From positions 1 to 8,133 of the forward strand of contig DATFWQ010000192.1 in NCBI GenBank assembly GCA_035259145.1: a DNA stretch of 8,133 bases, given 5' to 3'. Below are positions 6,173-8,133 of this stretch, one piece after another; position 1 is the first letter of the stretch; each line of letters begins with the position of its first letter. The notes under the pieces were generated by a model. The model saw only the letters and a program-made list of their open reading frames with translations, had not been told where the DNA came from and did no database searches. A program made the translations under genes and the position numbers. The DNA comes from CF-161 sp035259145. GTDB lineage: Bacteria; Chloroflexota; Dormibacteria; Dormibacterales; Dormibacteraceae.

Positions 6173-6748
6173 CTACTCCGGCTGCACGCCCTCCCAGCGT
6201 GCTATCAGGTCCAGGTGAATGCCGAACTGGTCCAGGACCTTGGTTACGGTGTGGTCGACCAGGTCGTCGATGGTCCTCGGCATGTGGTAGAACCCTGGCG
6301 CCGGGGGCAGGATCACGGCGCCGGCCTCGGTCGCCTGGAGCATCAGGCGAAGGTGGCCATGGTGGAGCGGCGTCTCGCGCACGACGAGCACAAGACGTCT
6401 GCGCTCCTTGAGGCAGACATCGGCGGCCCGCACTACGAGGTTGTCGTTGGAACTGTTGGCGATGGCGGAGAGCGTGCGGATCGAGCACGGAGCGACCACC
6501 ATCCCGTCGGTCAGGAACGTGCCACTGGCAATGGATGCGGCGATGTTGCGCTCGTCATGCACGACGTCGGCCAGAGTGAGCACCTGATCGGGGTCCCGGC
6601 CCATCTCGTACCCGATGGTCTTTCGCGCCGCGGCGCTCAGGATGAGATGGGTCTCGACGTCCACGCCCCGCAGAACCTCGAGCAGGCGAACCCCATAATG
6701 GGGACCGCTCGAGCCGGTGAGCGCGACGATGATCCGGCGACGGGGCAT
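6173..6748 (-). CDS. ubiX: Flavin prenyltransferase
   Basis: UbiX/Pad1 family: attaches a dimethylallyl group from DMAP to FMN to make prenyl-FMN, the cofactor of UbiD-type decarboxylases. The 191-residue protein from ATG 6748 has the normal length. Motifs: ALTGSSGPHYGVRLLE (residues 9-24, the flavin-phosphate loop), HLILSAAARKT (34-44), IASGTF and TDGMVVAPCSIRTL (80-93), NLVVRAADVCLKERR (103-117), LVVRETPLHHGHL (121-133), PPAPGFYHMP and the C-terminal helix with VLDQFG. The RETPL and KERR blocks carry the residues that bind the prenyl phosphate. An in-frame TTG (6751) directly before the ATG would add one residue. It is last in a minus-strand operon, 15 nt after the selenoprotein gene. No ubiD is in the window, so the decarboxylase it serves lies elsewhere; aromatic-acid decarboxylation is a reasonable guess from the context. 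Confidence 0.94.
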   Translation of the reverse strand: MPRRRIIVALTGSSGPHYGVRLLEVLRGVDVETHLILSAAARKTIGYEMGRDPDQVLTLADVVHDERNIAASIASGTFLTDGMVVAPCSIRTLSAIANSSNDNLVVRAADVCLKERRRLVLVVRETPLHHGHLRLMLQATEAGAVILPPAPGFYHMPRTIDDLVDHTVTKVLDQFGIHLDLIARWEGVQPE

Positions 6749-6760
6749 CAATTATGCCCC
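6742..6760 (-). promoter_or_regulatory. Hairpin enclosing the ubiX start codon
   Basis: On the minus strand GGGGCAT (6760-6754) and ATGCCCC (6748-6742) are a perfect 7-bp inverted repeat with loop AATTG. The 3' arm begins with the ubiX start codon and the 5' arm contains GGGG, the only Shine-Dalgarno-like run nearby. Folding would hide both from the ribosome. Ribosomes finishing the selenoprotein gene (stop 6764-6766) would reach and open it, so it may couple ubiX translation to read-through of the upstream gene. Confidence 0.45.
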
Positions 6761-6763
6761 GGA

Positions 6764-7051
6764 TCAGGACGGAGCGTGGCTCTTGCGCCACACGAGCGGC
6801 TGCCCCAGGCGCGTCTTCACAAGCTGTCTCAGCTCGCCTGCTTCGGGGCGCCGTCCCGTCGACGCCTTGTCGTAAACGACCTCGTCGTCGAGTGTGACCT
6901 TGAAGACGCCCTTGGTGCCGCTCTTCAGCTCCAGACCGAACAGAATCGGGGCCCAGCCGTCGAGAATCTCCGCTGCCCCACGGACAGCATCATCCAGGTG
7001 ATCTCAAGGGACGCAGTACTCGATGACGATGTGGTGCTGTGGATTGATCAT
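6764..7051 (-). CDS. SelW-like Rdx-family selenoprotein with in-frame TGA (Sec)
   Basis: A 95-residue thioredoxin-like protein of the Rdx (SelW/SelT/SelH) family. It starts at ATG 7051 (MINPQHHIVIEYCVP), and codon 16 is TGA at 7004-7006, precisely the second redox residue of the family's CxxC/CxxU motif (Cys13-Val-Pro-Sec16). After the TGA the frame keeps strong family features to the true TGA stop at 6764-6766: a helix (DHLDDAVRGAAEIL), KSGTKGVFKVTLDDEVVYDK, then STGRRPEAGELRQLV. The proteins are small redox partners using a selenenylsulfide. A SECIS-like hairpin follows the codon. Upstream is a modest GGA/GAG Shine-Dalgarno. It lies 48 nt after the PNPOx-fold gene and 15 nt before ubiX, so it is in the middle of one operon. 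A pseudogene or sequencing error is unlikely because the change falls exactly at the Sec site and no other damage is seen. Standard callers would miss it or call only a C-terminal fragment. Confidence 0.9.
6972..6988 (-). promoter_or_regulatory. Bacterial SECIS-like hairpin
   Basis: On the mRNA, GCUGUCC (6988-6982) pairs with GGGCAGC (6978-6972): seven pairs, one of them U-G, closed by the loop GUG (6981-6979). The loop begins 22 nt after the UGA and its first base is G. Bacterial SECIS elements are known to need a short apical loop with a G among its first two bases, within roughly 16-37 nt of the UGA; all of these hold. It would be bound by SelB to place selenocysteine. It also codes for part of the helix after the redox motif. 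Confidence 0.75.
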
Positions 7052-7078
7052 CTCGTCCGTAAGTACCCCCAGAGCTCC

Positions 7079-7093
7079 GGGTGTCTTCCACCC
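7079..7093 (-). other. Small hairpin in the gap before the selenoprotein gene
   Basis: GGGTG and CACCC arms of 5 bp with a GAAGA loop (minus strand) lie in the 48-nt gap between the PNPOx-fold gene and the selenoprotein gene. There is no T-run, so it is a weak candidate for partial termination or RNA processing and may be chance. Confidence 0.2.
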
Positions 7094-7099
7094 AGGTCT

Positions 7100-7573
7100 C
7101 TAGAGTCGGAGCGCGTCGACGGTACGTCGCCACGTCGCCAGCGTTTCATCGGCCTCGGCTAGGCTGAACACGGCGCCTGACTCCAGGCGGGCGTACGCGA
7201 CCTCGTCGACAAGATGGTGAATGACCGTCATGTCGAAGCGCGCGAGGCGCCGGCCCGTAGCAAGGTCCAGCGGCATCGGGGGCGCGGCGCGGCAGCGCAA
7301 GTAGTGCGCTGCCCCTCCCTGCACCAGGGTCAACGTGCACTGCTGCCGAGCTTCCAGGTTGCGCGACGTCTGAGTGTCGGGCCAGAGGGCGACACGGACC
7401 TGTCTCGGTCCCACGACGACCACCTCGCCGGCGCTCAGCAGGGCGACGTTCGGCCAGCCTTCATCGCCAACCGTGAGCAGCTCGACGGTCAGCCCGACCT
7501 TGTGGTCGAGGTCGACCCCGTTCAAGAGCTCGGCCAGGGCTTCGGGAACCATGGACCCGACCAGGCGTGACAC
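7100..7573 (-). CDS. Pyridoxamine 5'-phosphate oxidase-like (split-barrel) flavin-binding protein
   Basis: A 157-residue protein of the PNPOx-like FMN/F420-binding split-barrel fold. Recognisable blocks are LTVELLTVGDEGWPNVALLSAGEV in the 28-51 region (first strands, with the GWPN turn), VRVALWPDTQTSRNLEARQQCTLTLV (about 59-84, the strand/helix holding the cofactor phosphate in relatives, with Ser70 and Arg71), and the AAHYLRCRAAP strand. Members range from true PNP oxidases to F420-dependent reductases and haem-degrading enzymes; this one lacks enough features to choose, and a vitamin B6 role should not be assumed. GTG 7573 is the chosen start because GGGGGA lies about 9 nt before it and it follows the HAD stop by 4 nt. 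A longer frame to 7633 overlaps the HAD gene and adds a tail unlike the family. It is second in the operon with the selenoprotein and ubiX genes. Confidence 0.78.
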   Translation of the reverse strand: MSRLVGSMVPEALAELLNGVDLDHKVGLTVELLTVGDEGWPNVALLSAGEVVVVGPRQVRVALWPDTQTSRNLEARQQCTLTLVQGGAAHYLRCRAAPPMPLDLATGRRLARFDMTVIHHLVDEVAYARLESGAVFSLAEADETLATWRRTVDALRL

Positions 7574-7577
7574 GTGC

Positions 7578-8133
7578 TCAGTCCCCCTGTGCAAGCTGGC
7601 GCATCGCGGACGCAGCCTCGTCAAGTGACTCACAAACCGCGTCGGCGGCGGAGGCGGTAGGAATCCCCTCCTCGATGGCGACCCTCACAGTGCGCATTCC
7701 CAGCGAGGCAGCCGGAACGATGTCTTTGGCCTCGGAGTTGCCGATCATGACGCAGGCGCCGGCTGGCACCTCTGCCGCCTCGAGCACAGCCTCGAAGAAG
7801 CTGCGGTTCGGCTTTCGCCAGCGTGTGTCGACGGACGAGACGACGGCGAGGATCCGATCTGCGAGGAGTTGAGCCCGGAAGTCTGCCCAGTAATCGGCTG
7901 CGGTTCTGTAGATCCCATTGCTGGCGATGACGCACCGCAGGCCGAGGTCATGGACGCAGTCCAGCAGCACACGCGCGCCGGGCAGTGGATCGAGGTTGCC
8001 TTCCACGGGAAGTAGACACGCATACCGGATGGCCTCTGCGGAGACCCCCTGGACGTGGGCCGCGGCGCAGGCGTCGTCGATCATCGCCCACACGTCGAAG
8101 TATTCGAGCTCACTGCCATGATGAGTCCGCGCA
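7578..8133 (-). CDS. HAD-family hydrolase, C-terminal part
   Basis: About 184 C-terminal residues are visible; the N-terminus with the DxDxT nucleophile motif lies beyond the right edge. What remains is a haloacid-dehalogenase-type Rossmann domain: a helical cap region, GARVLLDCVHDLGLRCVIASNG (motif II Ser near 7920), the motif III lysine in RWRKPNRSFFEAVL (near 7814), and motif IV in VMIGNSEAKDIVPAASLGM (near 7739-7724). The order and spacing match phosphoglycolate-phosphatase-like HADs. In motif IV the first Asp of the common GDS...D form is Asn here, while the later Asp is kept; this variant (VGNS..D) occurs in other HAD hydrolases, so activity is not ruled out. Substrate is unknown; small phosphates such as FMN or sugar phosphates are possible, and FMN would suit a neighbouring flavin enzyme, but that is a guess. 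It is the first visible gene of the operon, and its stop lies 4 nt before the next start. Confidence 0.82.
   Translation of the reverse strand, partial: ARTHHGSELEYFDVWAMIDDACAAAHVQGVSAEAIRYACLLPVEGNLDPLPGARVLLDCVHDLGLRCVIASNGIYRTAADYWADFRAQLLADRILAVVSSVDTRWRKPNRSFFEAVLEAAEVPAGACVMIGNSEAKDIVPAASLGMRTVRVAIEEGIPTASAADAVCESLDEAASAMRQLAQGD

Noticed and set aside
6764..7003. Gene read as a short fragment starting after the TGA, or a pseudogene
   Set aside because: The redox Cys and the first strand lie before the TGA in the same frame, the TGA is exactly at the Sec site, and a SECIS-like hairpin follows. Selenocysteine explains this better than decay.
6215..7162. Plus-strand open frame of 315 codons
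   Set aside because: It runs antisense through ubiX and the selenoprotein gene, both clearly identified on the minus strand. It shows no motif of its own.

Overview
This is a high-GC window of bacterial chromosome, with GTG, TTG and possibly CTG start codons, short overlaps between genes, and TGA used normally as a stop. The mix of intradiol ring cleavage, luciferase-like flavin oxidoreductase, UbiX and a PNPOx-fold flavoprotein would suit a soil or marine Chloroflexota- or Actinomycetota-like organism. The sequence alone does not fix the phylum. No mobile element, CRISPR array, tRNA or rRNA was seen.

Layout. (1) Positions 1-541, minus: the N-terminal part of a secreted lipoprotein of the glucose/sorbosone (PQQ-type) dehydrogenase family, running off the left edge. 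(2) Positions 720-1643, plus: a ChaN/Tiki/erythromycin-esterase-like protein, divergent from the first gene. (3) Positions 1725-3461, plus: pcaH, pcaG and a shikimate kinase, tightly coupled. (4) Positions 3580-6172, plus: a VOC-fold protein, a luciferase-like monooxygenase and an alpha/beta hydrolase, joined by 4-nt stop/start overlaps. Its last stop abuts the stop of the converging operon with no base between. (5) Positions 6173-8133, minus, in transcription order: a HAD-family hydrolase (5' end outside the window), a PNPOx-fold flavoprotein, a small SelW-like Rdx protein, and UbiX flavin prenyltransferase.

The main discovery is in region 5. Between the PNPOx and UbiX genes, where an ordinary gene finder sees nothing on the minus strand, a 95-codon frame encodes a Rdx/SelW-like protein. 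Its redox motif reads Cys-Val-Pro-TGA. The in-frame TGA sits exactly at the selenocysteine position of a CxxU motif. It is followed, 22 nt on, by the loop of a 7-bp hairpin whose loop begins with G, which fits the bacterial SECIS rules. This is very probably a real selenoprotein gene, and it implies that the host has selA/selB/selC/selD.

Functionally, the plus-strand genes look like an aromatic-compound catabolic module: protocatechuate 3,4-cleavage, plus a VOC enzyme, a flavin monooxygenase and a hydrolase of unknown substrate. The minus-strand operon is centred on flavin and redox chemistry (prenyl-FMN synthesis, a flavin-binding split barrel, a selenol redox protein). No UbiD partner for UbiX and no pcaB/C/D genes are visible here.
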